64,000 nt of DNA from Alloyangia pacifica (GCF_900116195.1 NZ_FOZW01000007.1:62001-126000); one strand, 5' to 3'. Positions 7,819 to 16,882 are shown, counted from the stretch's first letter. Program-made: numbers and translations. Notes: a model not told the origin generated them from the sequence alone.

Positions 7819-10074
7819 ATGACAAAAACAAAATTCACCCGTGAAGAGGCGCTTGCCTTCCACCTCGATCCGACTCCCGGCAAATGGGAAGTGACCGCGA
7901 CGGTCCCGATGACCACGCAGCGCGACCTGAGCCTTGCCTATTCCCCGGGTGTGGCGGTTCCCTGCGAGGAGATCGCAGCCAACCCCGAACTGGCCTATGA
8001 CTACACCAACAAGGGCAACCTGGTTGCGGTGATCTCGAACGGCACCGCGGTTCTGGGTCTCGGCAACCTCGGCGCGCTGGGCGGCAAGCCGGTGATGGAG
8101 GGCAAGTCGGTGCTCTTCAAGCGCTTCGCCGACGTGAACTCGATCGATATCGAGCTCGACACCGAGGACCCCGAGGAGTTCATCAAGGCCTGCAAGCTGA
8201 TGGGGCCGACCTTCGGCGGCATCAACCTCGAGGACATCAAGGCGCCGGAATGCTTCATCATCGAGCAGCGCCTGAAGGAAGAGATGGACATCCCGGTCTT
8301 CCACGACGACCAGCACGGCACGGCGGTGATCTGCGCCGCGGGTCTGATCAACGCACTGCACCTCTCGGGCAAGAAGATCGAAGAGGTGAAGATCGTGCTC
8401 AATGGCGCAGGGGCGGCGGGCATCGCCTGCCTCGAACTGCTGAAGTCCATGGGCGCGCAGCATGACAACTGCATCATGTGCGACACCAAGGGGGTGATCT
8501 ACCAGGGCCGCACCGAGGGCATGAACCAGTGGAAGTCGGCGCATGCGGCCAACACCAAGCTGCGCACCCTCGAAGAGGCGATGGTCGGTGCGGATGTCTT
8601 CCTTGGTGTCTCTGCCAAGGGCGCGGTGACACAGGACATGGTCAAGAGCATGGCCGACAACCCCGTCATCTTCGCCATGGCGAACCCCGACCCCGAGATC
8701 ACCCCGGAGGAGGCGCATGAGGTGCGGGTCGATGCCATCGTCGCCACCGGCCGTTCGGACTACCCGAACCAGGTGAACAACGTGCTCGGCTTCCCCTATC
8801 TCTTCCGCGGCGCGCTCGACATCCACGCCCGCGCGATCAACGACGAGATGAAGATCGCCTGCGCCAACGCGCTGGCCGAGCTGGCGCGCGAAGACGTGCC
8901 CGACGAGGTGGCGCTGGCCTACGGCAAGTCGCTGACCTTCGGCCGCGACTACATCATCCCGACGCCCTTCGATCCGCGGCTCATCCACCGCATCCCGCCC
9001 GCCGTGGCGCGCGCCGGCATGGACACCGGCGCGGCGCGCCGCCCGATCATCGACATCGAGGCCTACGAGGCCGGGCTGCGCGGGCGCATGGACCCCACCG
9101 CCTCGGTGCTGCGCAGCATCAACAGCCGCGCGCGGGCCGCGCAGTCGCGGATGATCTTTGCCGAGGGCGACGATCCGCGCGTGCTGCGGGCCGCGGTCAT
9201 GTACCAGCGCAACGGCTTCGGCAAGGCCGTGGTGGTGGGTCGCGAGGCCGACGTGAAGGAGAAGCTCGAGGCCAGCGGCCTCGGCGACGCGGTGCGCGAG
9301 ATCAAGGTGGTCAACGCCGCCAACACGCCGCACCTCGAGGCCTACAAGGAGTTCCTCTACAAGCGCCTGCAGCGCAAGGGCTACGACCGCCAGGACGTGC
9401 ACCGGCTGGCCGCGCGCGACCGTCACGTCTTTGCCGCGCTGATGCTGGCGCATGGGCACGGTGACGGGCTGATCACCGGCGCGACGCGCAAGTCGGCGCA
9501 TGTGCTCGAGGCGATCAACCATGTCTATGACGCCGATGCAGAGCATGGCGTCGCCGGGGTCACCGCGCTGCTGCACAAGGGCCGCATCGTGCTGATCAGC
9601 GACACGCTGGTGCAGGAATGGCCCGAGGCGGAAGACCTGGCGAATATCGCCGAGCGCGGTGCCGACGTCGCCCGCCACCTCGGCCTCGAGCCGCGGGTCG
9701 CCTTCGTCTCCTTCTCGACCTTCGGCTACCCGGTGTCGGAGCGCGCCTCGAAGATGCACCGCGCGCCGAAGATCCTCGACGAGCGCGGCGTCGATTTCGA
9801 GTACGAGGGTGAGATGACCGTCGACGTGGCGCTCAACACCCGCGCGCAGGAGAACTACCCGTTCCAGCGCCTGACCGGCCCGGCCAACGTCCTGGTGGTG
9901 CCGGCGCGGCACTCCGCCTCGATCTCGGTGAAGCTGATGCAGGAGATGGCCGGTGCCACGGTGATCGGCCCGATCCTCGCCGGCATCGACAGCTCGATCC
10001 AGATCTGCTCGACGACGATGACCGCCAATGACATTCTCAACATGGCGGTGCTGGCGGCCTGCAAGGTCGGCTGA
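7819..10074 (+). CDS. maeB: NADP-dependent malic enzyme, MaeB type with phosphotransacetylase-like domain
   Basis: The 751-residue protein fuses a malic enzyme (about residues 1-425) to a phosphate acetyltransferase-like C-terminal domain (about 430-751), the MaeB architecture. It converts malate to pyruvate and CO2, giving NADPH and gluconeogenic pyruvate. Visible motifs are YSPGVAVPCEEIA, the metal-binding DDQHGTAV, and the dinucleotide-binding NGAGAAGIACLELL. The PTA-like part usually lacks transacetylase activity and serves regulation and oligomerisation. The start ATG has GGAGGA 10 bp upstream. NAD rather than NADP use cannot be excluded from sequence. Confidence 0.95.
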   Translation: MTKTKFTREEALAFHLDPTPGKWEVTATVPMTTQRDLSLAYSPGVAVPCEEIAANPELAYDYTNKGNLVAVISNGTAVLGLGNLGALGGKPVMEGKSVLFKRFADVNSIDIELDTEDPEEFIKACKLMGPTFGGINLEDIKAPECFIIEQRLKEEMDIPVFHDDQHGTAVICAAGLINALHLSGKKIEEVKIVLNGAGAAGIACLELLKSMGAQHDNCIMCDTKGVIYQGRTEGMNQWKSAHAANTKLRTLEEAMVGADVFLGVSAKGAVTQDMVKSMADNPVIFAMANPDPEITPEEAHEVRVDAIVATGRSDYPNQVNNVLGFPYLFRGALDIHARAINDEMKIACANALAELAREDVPDEVALAYGKSLTFGRDYIIPTPFDPRLIHRIPPAVARAGMDTGAARRPIIDIEAYEAGLRGRMDPTASVLRSINSRARAAQSRMIFAEGDDPRVLRAAVMYQRNGFGKAVVVGREADVKEKLEASGLGDAVREIKVVNAANTPHLEAYKEFLYKRLQRKGYDRQDVHRLAARDRHVFAALMLAHGHGDGLITGATRKSAHVLEAINHVYDADAEHGVAGVTALLHKGRIVLISDTLVQEWPEAEDLANIAERGADVARHLGLEPRVAFVSFSTFGYPVSERASKMHRAPKILDERGVDFEYEGEMTVDVALNTRAQENYPFQRLTGPANVLVVPARHSASISVKLMQEMAGATVIGPILAGIDSSIQICSTTMTANDILNMAVLAACKVG

Positions 10075-10085
10075 CCCGGCCCCGC

Positions 10086-10117
10086 GCCTGCCGGGACAGT
10101 CCGGCAGGCGTATTTAC
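10086..10117. repeat. Hairpin with degenerate copy of the intergenic repeat
   Basis: GCCTGCCGG at 10086-10094 pairs with CCGGCAGGC at 10101-10109 and is followed by GTATTTA. The right arm resembles the CCGGCGGGCGTATTT core of the dispersed repeat (copies at 13442, 40633, 43783, 57225 and 60751). It may act as a weak terminator after maeB. Confidence 0.5.
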
Positions 10118-10141
10118 CGGAACAATGAAAGGCGCGCGCGC

Positions 10142-11014
10142 ATGGCGATCTACAACCTCGGGTCCATCAACGCGGACATGACCTACCGCGTGCCGCATCT
10201 CCTGGCCCCGGGCGAGACGCTGGCGACCACGGCGCTGAGCCGCGGGCTGGGCGGCAAGGGCGCCAACATGTCGGTGGCCGCGGCGCGGGCCGGGGCGCAG
10301 GTGCGCCACCTCGGCGCGGTCGGCGAGGACGGGCGCTGGGCGATCGAGCGGCTGACCGAATACGGTGTCGACACAAGACAGATCTCGGTGCTTTCGGAGC
10401 CAACCGGCCATGCCATCATCATGCTCGACCGGAAGGCCGAGAACTGCATCCTGATCTACCCGGGCGCCAACCGCGCGCTCTCGGTCGAGCGCATCGAGGC
10501 GGGGCTCTCCGAGGCCACGCCCGACGACTTCTTCGTCTTCCAGAACGAGACCAACGCGCAGCGCGAGGCGGCCGAGCTGGCCTCGTCGCGCGGGCTGCGG
10601 GTGGCCTATGCCGCGGCGCCCTTCGATGCCGACGCGGTGACGTTGGTGCTGCCGTTGCTCGACCTGCTGGTGCTCAACGAGATCGAGGCGGGCCAGCTCG
10701 AGCAGGCGACCGGCCAGAGCATCGAGACGATCCCGGTGCGCGACGTGGTGGTGACGCTGGGCGGGCGCGGCTGCCGCTGGATCAACACCGACTCGCGCGA
10801 GATCCGCGACTTCTCGGCGCTGCCGGTGACCCCGGTGGACACCACCGGCGCGGGCGACACCTTCACCGGCTACCTGCTCGCCGGGCTCGACCGCGGCTTG
10901 CCGATGCCGACCTCGATCGAACTGGCGCAGCGCGCCGCCGCGATCATGGTCACTCGCCAGGGCACCGCCGACGTGATCCCCGACCTCAAGGAGGTCACCG
11001 AACACCGCTTCTGA
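10142..11014 (+). CDS. PfkB-family carbohydrate kinase, ribokinase-like
   Basis: This 290-residue kinase has both PfkB signatures. The N-terminal one is GLGGKGANMSVAAARAGAQV (about residues 37-56), whose GGKGAN is typical of ribokinase. The C-terminal one is DTTGAGDTFTGYLL (about residues 236-249), with the catalytic Asp in GAGD. It probably phosphorylates a pentose or nucleoside at the expense of ATP; the substrate cannot be read from sequence. The ATG at 10142 follows GAAAGG; a longer in-frame open stretch upstream overlaps maeB and is not used. No sugar transporter or regulator is next to it, so its pathway is unclear. Confidence 0.85.
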   Translation: MAIYNLGSINADMTYRVPHLLAPGETLATTALSRGLGGKGANMSVAAARAGAQVRHLGAVGEDGRWAIERLTEYGVDTRQISVLSEPTGHAIIMLDRKAENCILIYPGANRALSVERIEAGLSEATPDDFFVFQNETNAQREAAELASSRGLRVAYAAAPFDADAVTLVLPLLDLLVLNEIEAGQLEQATGQSIETIPVRDVVVTLGGRGCRWINTDSREIRDFSALPVTPVDTTGAGDTFTGYLLAGLDRGLPMPTSIELAQRAAAIMVTRQGTADVIPDLKEVTEHRF

Positions 11015-11056
11015 GCGGCGGCGCTCCGGCTTCCGGGAACGGCAACCCCGGGCGCC

Positions 11057-11713
11057 TCAGCCCCCCGCGAAGGGCGCGGCGCTGCCCCAGAGCTGACGCA
11101 CCCGCGCATCGCGGCCGCAGGCCTCGCGGTAGCGCTTGTAGGCCGAGGACTGCCGCAACGGCCCGAAGCGGGTCAGCACGAGGCCGGATCCCTTGTAGTA
11201 ATCCTGATGGTCCGCCTCGGCGGGCCAGAAGTGTCCGGCCTGCAGCACCGGCGTGACGATCTTCTGCCCCAGCGCGGCCTGCGCCTGTGACTTGGCGGTT
11301 TCCGCCGCCTTCTTCTGCGCCGGGCCATTGGCGAAGATCGCCGTGCGGTAGCTCTCGCCCCGGTCGCAGAACTGCCCGCCCGCATCGGTGGGGTCGATCG
11401 AACGGAAGAACAGCGCATAGAGTTCGTCGGTGCTGACGCGGCTGTCGTCATAGATGATCCGCGCCGCCTCGTAATGGCCGGTGCCGCCGCGGCTGACCTG
11501 CTTGTAGCTGGGGTTCTGCACGCTGCCGCCGGTGTAGCCGGAGATCACTTCGCGCACGCCGCGGACCTTCTCGAAATCAGCCTCGACGCACCAGAAGCAG
11601 CCGCCGGCAACGATGATCTCGCGCGTGGCGGAGGCCGCCGGAAGCCCGGTGGACAGGGCCGCGAGCGCGGCCAGGAACAGTCCCGAAACAAGGCGTTTCA
11701 TTTGGTGTTTCAT
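11057..11713 (-). CDS. msrA: Peptide methionine sulfoxide reductase MsrA, exported
   Basis: MsrA repairs methionine-S-sulfoxide in oxidised proteins. The catalytic motif GGCFWCVEADF sits just after a signal peptide (MKRLVSGLFLAALAALSTG..., cleavage probably near ASA-T), so this copy should act in the periplasm. HDYY-type residues appear as ADHQDYYKGSG. The product is 218 residues from ATG 11713; a second Met at residue 5 (11701) is an equally good start. It converges with the kinase gene and has no msrB beside it. How the enzyme is re-reduced outside the cytoplasm is not evident here. Confidence 0.93.
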   Translation of the reverse strand: MKHQMKRLVSGLFLAALAALSTGLPAASATREIIVAGGCFWCVEADFEKVRGVREVISGYTGGSVQNPSYKQVSRGGTGHYEAARIIYDDSRVSTDELYALFFRSIDPTDAGGQFCDRGESYRTAIFANGPAQKKAAETAKSQAQAALGQKIVTPVLQAGHFWPAEADHQDYYKGSGLVLTRFGPLRQSSAYKRYREACGRDARVRQLWGSAAPFAGG

Positions 11714-11916
11714 GTGACCCTCCTCCTCTTTTCCATCAGCCTGCGCCCGCGTCGTCGGCCGATCAACGGTTTTCCGGAGGTCTCACCGCTTGGTGAGGGC
11801 GGAGTTTTCCTTTTTCTTTTTCTTCGCGCGCGGGGTCGCGTGCCGGAATCGACAAGATCAGCGCGCAGCGGGCGGAGGAGAGGCTCGGCATCTTCCTTCC
11901 GCGCGCCGGTGAGGGC
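11714..11916. other. Spacer upstream of msrA, no gene seen
   Basis: About 200 bp that should contain the msrA promoter. The right half is open in the frame of the sulfotransferase remnant that follows, but I cannot recognise homology before about 11917. T-rich runs near 11810-11825 break the otherwise GC-rich sequence. Confidence 0.5.
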
Positions 11917-12228
11917 ATGGGATCCCGCCAGCGGTCCGAACTCCGCGACGAGATCCGCGACGCGGGTCAGGCGCCTGTGGTGATCGTCAGCCCCGACATC
12001 CGCCGCGATCCCGAGGGTTTTCTGCGCCGGCTCTGCGCCGCCATCGGGCTGGCATACGACCCGGCGATGTTGGGCCAGCCGGCTGGCGGCCATGCGCAGG
12101 ATGGCGTCTGGGCGCCGCATTGGCAGGCCTCCGTGCACCGCCCCACCGGCTTTGCCGGGCCATAGGGCCCGCTGCCCCGGCTTTCGGCAGCGGCGGCTGT
12201 TGCAGAGGGCGGGCGGAGGGCCCGCGAT
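11917..12228 (+). pseudogene. Remnant of a sulfotransferase-like P-loop protein
   Basis: The frame encodes RDEIRDAGQAPVVIVSPDIRR, then DPEGFLRRLCAAIGLAYDPAM and DGVWAPHWQASVHRPTGF. It closely resembles the C-terminal third of the sulfotransferase-like family common in Rhodobacteraceae, where I recall PVVIDSADI, DPAMLSWPAG and DGVWAPHWY. A TAG at 12163-12165 interrupts the frame, and similarity seems to continue after it (GPLPRLSAAAAVAEG). The N-terminal P-loop half is missing, so the gene is truncated at the 5' end and has an in-frame stop. The assignment rests on remembered family sequences. Confidence 0.6.
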
Positions 12229-12462
12229 CCCGGCTTGCGCTGCGGCCGGTTCCCGACCTTCCGAGTCGCAGGGGGCCGAGCCTTGGAGATGCTCGCCAGC
12301 GACGCTGACCCCATCCTCCGGAAAATTTCGAAAAAAGTTGCACGCCCCCGAAACTCTTCGCCGCGTGGTTGCGTGTATGGTGCAAGACCGTCGCGATAGA
12401 GGCTGTTGCTCCTGCTCCTGCGCCGCGGTTGCAATGGTAACGAGTGACTCTGGTTTGCTTCG

Positions 12463-12537
12463 GGTCTGGTCGACAGGTGTTGTTAACGATTTGCCGCCAT
12501 CCTTCCCCAAGGACCTGTGGCGGAACCTGACCAGACC
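12463..12537. ncRNA. Candidate structured RNA: 75-nt bulged hairpin
   Basis: Outer arms GGTCTGGT (12463-12470) and ACCAGACC (12530-12537) pair perfectly. After a 3-nt bulge, CAGGT pairs with ACCTG. A 15-nt one-sided internal loop follows, then CCGCCA/TGGCGG, TCCTT/AAGGA and a CCCC loop. Such a nested rod with asymmetric loops is typical of structured RNA. There is no known family match by eye. The strand is undetermined, although a + strand terminator lies 180 bp downstream. Confidence 0.35.
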
Positions 12538-12719
12538 GCGGGCAATGAAAGCCCGGTTGCCGGGGGATTTTCCCGCCGGCCACCGCAGAAGGACAGATTG
12601 CCGGTTGCGCAGACCGGACAAATCCATTGCACCGATCCCAGGCGAAGGGTCCGGAGGGACGCTTCGCGGTGCTCTGAAGCTAAGGCGCGCTTGCGTATCC
12701 CCACCTCGGCGCGTCTTGG

Positions 12720-12757
12720 GCCGCCTCCGGTGTCGTGACCGGGGGCGGCATTGTTTT
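12720..12757 (+). terminator. Orphan Rho-independent terminator
   Basis: The 12-bp stem GCCGCCTCCGGT / ACCGGGGGCGGC (one G-T pair) with loop GTCGTG is followed by ATTGTTTT. No protein gene on the + strand ends just before it, which suggests a non-coding transcript from about 12400-12460, or the relic of a lost gene. Confidence 0.65.
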
Positions 12758-12779
12758 CGGGGGGCCGGGTTCAGAGGCA

Positions 12780-12809
12780 GATCCTCTTCAGCGCGATCCT
12801 CTTCAGCGA
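12780..12809. repeat. 15-bp direct tandem repeat
   Basis: GATCCTCTTCAGCGC is repeated immediately, with one final-base difference (GATCCTCTTCAGCGA). Two copies only, about 70 bp from the DUF1810 gene end. Significance unknown. Confidence 0.7.
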
Positions 12810-12877
12810 CAGGCATCGGGCTGGCCCGGCGCGCGGTTCATCGGCGCATCGCCTGAATTCAGCCCCCGTCTTTCGCG

Positions 12878-13294
12878 TCATGCCTCCAGCGCACTGCGGG
12901 TCACCGGGCAGCGACTGCCGCCATAGAAGGTCTCGAGCACCTGGGAAAGGACCGTCGGTGCGCCGGGTACGGCCTCGAAGAGGGTCATGCAGGAGCGGAC
13001 CTTCAGGGCATCCACCGGACCGAGCATATCCTCGGCGCTGCGATCCGGATGGCGCAGCAGCCAGCCCGCCGCTTCGGCGAGTCGCGGACCGAGCACGGGG
13101 TGGCCCAGGTAGGCGCGGGCCGCGTCGAGATCGCGCAGTCCGAAATGCCGCGCCCGCGGCGAGCGGCCGAGGGTCTCGAGCTGGGGGAAGACCCACCAGA
13201 TCCAATGGGTGAGTTTGCGACCGTCCTGTAGCTCGCGTGTGACCTGCGGCCAGACCCGTGCCTGGGCGTCGAGAAATTCCTGTAGCTCCGCCAT
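12878..13294 (-). CDS. DUF1810 family protein
   Basis: A 138-residue protein starting MAELQEFLDAQARVWPQVTRELQDGRK, followed by HWIWWVFPQL, RHFGLRDLDAARAYL and CMTLFEAV. These are the conserved blocks of DUF1810, a family common in proteobacteria. Related folds are tied to NAD/ADP-ribose-type chemistry, but no activity is established to my knowledge. The frame is open far upstream; the ATG at 13292-13294 fits the family N-terminus. It stands alone, with the orphan-terminator region downstream and a dispersed repeat upstream. Confidence 0.85.
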   Translation of the reverse strand: MAELQEFLDAQARVWPQVTRELQDGRKLTHWIWWVFPQLETLGRSPRARHFGLRDLDAARAYLGHPVLGPRLAEAAGWLLRHPDRSAEDMLGPVDALKVRSCMTLFEAVPGAPTVLSQVLETFYGGSRCPVTRSALEA

Positions 13295-13385
13295 GTCAAA
13301 GCCCTCCACCTTGCGCGCAAGTCTAGCGCGGCGGCGGCGGAAAGCGAGCCGGGGCGCTGCCCCGCCCGCGCTGCGCGCGGACTCC

Positions 13386-13461
13386 CCGGGATATTTGGAC
13401 CATGTGGAATGCGGGCGCGCGCGCAGATCTTCCACATGGAAAAAATATCCCCGCCGGAGGC
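13386..13461 (-). repeat. Dispersed intergenic repeat, hairpin copy
   Basis: On the minus strand GCCTCCGGCGGGGATATTTT (13442-13461) begins the element. A facing arm, CCCGGGATATTTGGACCATGTGGA at its left end read on the plus strand in two parts (13386-13395, then 13396-13409), mirrors TCCACATGG (13430-13439), so the element folds into a long hairpin. It lies between the DUF1810 gene and argG. Confidence 0.7.
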
Positions 13462-13502
13462 ATGCCCGGCGGGGATCATTCAGGTCAGCGCTGGGACGGG
13501 GC

Positions 13503-14723
13503 TCAGCCTTTCAAGCGGCGGTTCCGCGCGGCCAGCAGCTTCAGGCGCAGGGCGTTGAGCTGGATGAAGCCCGCGGCGTCCTGCTGGTCGTAGGCGCCGG
13601 CGTCATCCTCGAAGGTGACATGGGCCTCGGAGTAGAGCGAGTGGTCCGACCAGCGTGCCACGGTACGCGCCGAGCCCTTGTAGAGCTTCAGGCGGACGGT
13701 GCCGCTGACGTGCTCCTGGCTCTTGTCGATCAGCGCCTGCAGCATCTCGCGCTCGGGCGAGAACCAGAAGCCGTTGTAGATCAGCTCGGCGTAGCGCGGC
13801 ATGATCGAATCCTTGAGGTGACCGGCGCCGGAATCGAGGGTGATCTGCTCGATGCCGCGGTGCGCCTCGAGCAGCACGGTGCCGCCCGGGGTCTCGTAAA
13901 CGCCGCGCGACTTCATGCCGACGAAGCGGTTTTCCACGAGATCGAGAACGCCGATGCCGTGCTTGCCGCCGAGCTCGTTGAGCTTGGTGAGGATCGTCGC
14001 GGGCGACATCGCCTCGCCGTTGATCGCCACGGCGTCTCCCTTCTCGAAGGTGATCTCGATGTATTCGGGCTCGTTCGGCGCCTGCTCGACCGGCACGGTG
14101 CGCTGCAGCACGTAGTCGGGGGCCTGCTCGGCGGGGTTCTCCAGAACCTTGCCCTCGGAGGAGGTGTGCAGCAGGTTCGCGTCCACGGAGAAGGGTGCCT
14201 CGCCGCGCTTGTCCTTGGCGATCGGAATCTGGTTCTTCTCGGCGAAGTCGATGAGCTTGGTGCGCGAGGTCAGGTCCCACAGGCGCCAGGGCGCGATCAC
14301 CTTGATGTCAGGGTTCAGCGCGTAGGCGGCCAGCTCGAAGCGGACCTGGTCGTTGCCCTTGCCGGTGGCGCCATGGGCCACGGCATCGGCGCCGGTCGCC
14401 GCGGCGATCTCGACGAGGCGCTTGGAGATCAGCGGGCGGGCGATCGAGGTGCCCAGCAGGTAGAGCCCTTCGTAGAGCGCATTGGCGCGGAACATCGGGA
14501 AGACGAAGTCACGCACGAACTCTTCGCGCAGGTCTTCGATGTGGATTTCTTTCACGCCCAGCATCTCTGCCTTGGCGCGGGCGGGTTCCAGCTCTTCACC
14601 CTGGCCGAGATCGGCGGTGAAGGTGACGACCTCGCAGCCGTATTCGGCCTGCAGCCATTTCAGGATGATCGAGGTGTCGAGGCCCCCGGAATAGGCCAGG
14701 ACGACTTTCTTGGGCGCGGACAT
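13503..14723 (-). CDS. argG: Argininosuccinate synthase
   Basis: ArgG joins citrulline and aspartate with ATP in the penultimate step of arginine synthesis. The 406-residue protein has the N-type ATP pyrophosphatase loop AYSGGLDTS at residues 10-18, then [24 protein letters not shown] and the [14 protein letters not shown] segment near the C-terminus. The ATG at 14721-14723 follows GAGGGAAAG; an in-frame upstream Met has no such site. It is monocistronic and divergent from a membrane protein gene. Confidence 0.97.
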   Translation of the reverse strand: MSAPKKVVLAYSGGLDTSIILKWLQAEYGCEVVTFTADLGQGEELEPARAKAEMLGVKEIHIEDLREEFVRDFVFPMFRANALYEGLYLLGTSIARPLISKRLVEIAAATGADAVAHGATGKGNDQVRFELAAYALNPDIKVIAPWRLWDLTSRTKLIDFAEKNQIPIAKDKRGEAPFSVDANLLHTSSEGKVLENPAEQAPDYVLQRTVPVEQAPNEPEYIEITFEKGDAVAINGEAMSPATILTKLNELGGKHGIGVLDLVENRFVGMKSRGVYETPGGTVLLEAHRGIEQITLDSGAGHLKDSIMPRYAELIYNGFWFSPEREMLQALIDKSQEHVSGTVRLKLYKGSARTVARWSDHSLYSEAHVTFEDDAGAYDQQDAAGFIQLNALRLKLLAARNRRLKG

Positions 14724-14855
14724 GGGCTTTCCCTCACGTATGAACTGGCCTCGCGCATTACTGGGTTTTATTGCGGGTATCAAGGATCGCACGTTGACCT
14801 ATCGGCGTCATATGCTAGCGGTCGGCCAAGTAATTGAGAAACGGGTGAGGGTTTC

Positions 14856-15593
14856 ATGAAGGGCTGGCGCATTTTTCTGCATTCGCTGCGGATGGTGATC
14901 GACAATATCGGCACCGCGCTGCGGGTGTCGCTGGTGCTCTACCTCGTGCAGGTCGCCAGCCAGATCGCCACCTACCTGCATCCTTCCGAAACCGGGCCCG
15001 ACGGGATGCCCGTGACGATGATCGGCGTGCCCGCGCTCGCGCTCATGGTGCTGGCGGTGCTGGCAAGCCTGTGGATCGCGGTGGCGTGGCACCGTTTCGT
15101 GCTGACCGGCGAGGAGCCGCGCGGCTGGCTGCCGCAATGGCACGGCGGCGAGATCCTCGGCTATTTCGGCCGCTCGATCCTCATCGCGCTGGTGATCTTC
15201 CTTGGCATGATGCTCTCGGCCATCCCGGTGGCGCTGGTCGGCGCCGCCGTGCCGGCACTCGCCCCGGTGCTCGTCTTCGGCCTCGTGGGTCTGGGCGGCT
15301 ACCTGTTCTTCCGGCTCGGCCTGATCCTGCCCGCCTCCGCGCTGGGCGAGAAGCTGACCCTGAAACAGGCCTGGCGCGCCACCTCTGATGACGATGGCGC
15401 GGTGGTGACGCTGGCGCTGCTGGTGATCGGCGGCTCGCTGCTGGTCGAGCTTCCGGCGCTGATCGACGACAGCGCCGGCTCGATCGTCAACCTGGTCTAC
15501 GGCCTGGTGATCAACTGGTTCGCCACGATGATCGGCATCTCGGTGCTGACCTCGCTCTACGGCCACTTCGTCGAGAAACGCCCGATCGGGTGA
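14856..15593 (+). CDS. Conserved integral membrane protein
   Basis: The 245-residue protein has about five or six hydrophobic segments, roughly residues 20-42, 54-75, 105-130, 130-158, 190-212 and 215-235. A conserved-looking cytoplasmic stretch with WHRFVLTGEEP and PQWHGGEILGYF lies between segments two and three. I recognise it only as a membrane protein type common in Rhodobacterales, with no assigned function. The WHRF/LTGEEP pattern recurs in several such paralogues. It is divergent from argG, and ilvA follows 62 bp later on the same strand. Confidence 0.8.
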   Translation: MKGWRIFLHSLRMVIDNIGTALRVSLVLYLVQVASQIATYLHPSETGPDGMPVTMIGVPALALMVLAVLASLWIAVAWHRFVLTGEEPRGWLPQWHGGEILGYFGRSILIALVIFLGMMLSAIPVALVGAAVPALAPVLVFGLVGLGGYLFFRLGLILPASALGEKLTLKQAWRATSDDDGAVVTLALLVIGGSLLVELPALIDDSAGSIVNLVYGLVINWFATMIGISVLTSLYGHFVEKRPIG

Positions 15594-15655
15594 GCTGATC
15601 GGCGGGACCGGCTCCGCTCTTGCGCAGGGCGCGCGGATGCGCCACTGCGTAGGGC

Positions 15656-16882
15656 ATGGATGATTTTCTCGCTCACGCCCGCGCCGCCACGCAGGAGATG
15701 CGCTCGGTCTTTCCCGAGACGCCGCTGCTGCGCAACGATCACCTCTCGGCGATCTTCGGCGCCGACATCTGGCTCAAGCGCGAGGACCTGAGCCCGGTGC
15801 GCAGCTACAAGCTGCGCGGCGCCTTCAACGCCATGCGCAAACGGCCCGAGGTGCAGACCTTCGTGGCGGCCAGCGCCGGCAACCACGCGCAGGGCGTGGC
15901 CTACATGTGCCGCCAGTTCGACAAGACCGGGGTGATCTTCATGCCGGTGACCACGCCGCAGCAGAAGATCCAGAAGACCCGCATGTTCGGCGGCGAGAAC
16001 GTCGAGATTCGCCTGATCGGGGACTATTTCGACGAATGCCTCAGCGCCGCGCAGGAGTATTGCGCCGAGATCGGCGGGCATTTCCTGTCGCCCTTCGACG
16101 ACGAGGACGTGATCGAAGGGCAGGCCACGGTGGCGGTCGAGATCGAAACGCAGCTCGGCCGGGTGCCGGATCACCTGGTGATCCCGGTGGGCGGCGGCGG
16201 GCTCGGCTCGGGGCTGCTGAGCTATTTCGGCACCTCGACCAACTACACATTCGTCGAGCCGCTGGGCGGCGCCTGCCTGCGGGCGGCGCTGGAGGCGGGC
16301 AAGCCGGTGACCCTGCCGGGGGTGAACAACTTCGCCGACGGCGCGGCGGTGGCGCGGATCGGGGCGAAGACCTTCGAGGTGCTGAAGGGGGTCGGGCTGG
16401 CCAACACGCTGACCGTCGACGAGGACCGGCTCTGCACCACCATGCTCGACATGCTGAACGTCGAGGGCGTGGTGCTCGAACCCGCCGGGGCGCTGTCGAT
16501 CGACGCGCTGAAAGACCTTGGCCAGTCGATCAAGGGCAAGACCGTGGTCTGCATCACCTCGGGCGGGAATTTCGATTTCGAGCGGTTGCCCGAGGTCAAG
16601 GAACGGGCACAGCGCTACTCGGGGGTGAAGAAATACTTCATCCTGCGGCTGCCGCAGCGCCCCGGCGCGCTGAAGGATTTCCTCAACCTGCTTGGTCCGG
16701 AGGATGACATCGCCCGCTTCGAGTACCTGAAGAAGTCGGCGCGCAACTTCGGTTCTGTCCTGATCGGAATCGAGACCGTGGATCCGGAGAATTTCGACCG
16801 GCTGTTCGGGGCGCTGGACGCGCGCGGCTATGCCTATCGCGACATTACCGACGACGAGGTTCTGGCGCAGTTCGTGATCTGA
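15656..16882 (+). CDS. ilvA: Threonine ammonia-lyase (threonine dehydratase)
   Basis: PLP enzyme that deaminates threonine to 2-oxobutanoate, the entry step of isoleucine synthesis. The 408-residue protein has the PLP lysine in RSYKLRGAFN (Lys52), the substrate loop AASAGNHAQGVAY, and the phosphate-cradling GGGGLGSGL. A single C-terminal ACT-like regulatory domain covers about residues 325-405 (YFILRLPQRPGALKDFLNLL). This is the shorter form, unlike the two-ACT E. coli enzyme. Feedback by isoleucine is expected for the family but not shown by sequence. Confidence 0.94.
   Translation: MDDFLAHARAATQEMRSVFPETPLLRNDHLSAIFGADIWLKREDLSPVRSYKLRGAFNAMRKRPEVQTFVAASAGNHAQGVAYMCRQFDKTGVIFMPVTTPQQKIQKTRMFGGENVEIRLIGDYFDECLSAAQEYCAEIGGHFLSPFDDEDVIEGQATVAVEIETQLGRVPDHLVIPVGGGGLGSGLLSYFGTSTNYTFVEPLGGACLRAALEAGKPVTLPGVNNFADGAAVARIGAKTFEVLKGVGLANTLTVDEDRLCTTMLDMLNVEGVVLEPAGALSIDALKDLGQSIKGKTVVCITSGGNFDFERLPEVKERAQRYSGVKKYFILRLPQRPGALKDFLNLLGPEDDIARFEYLKKSARNFGSVLIGIETVDPENFDRLFGALDARGYAYRDITDDEVLAQFVI

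Larger units (their letters stand above)
12229..12877. other. Gene-poor region with possible structured RNA
   Basis: About 650 bp in which no reading frame on either strand looks like protein. It contains a long imperfect hairpin (12463-12537), smaller GC hairpins around 12558-12582, a strong orphan terminator (12720) and a 15-bp tandem repeat (12780). It does not carry the hallmark sequences of RNase P RNA, tmRNA or SRP RNA that I could check by eye. Confidence 0.6.

Noticed and set aside
12338-12398. Promoter for the putative RNA
   Set aside because: TTGCAC at 12338 and TTGCGT at 12369 look like -35 elements, but neither has a convincing -10 at normal spacing, so no promoter is claimed.
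11710-12816. A 368-residue minus-strand open frame in the gene-poor region
   Set aside because: It is Arg/Pro-rich, lacks a domain, and overlaps the sulfotransferase remnant on the other strand. I treat it as a chance frame in GC-rich DNA.
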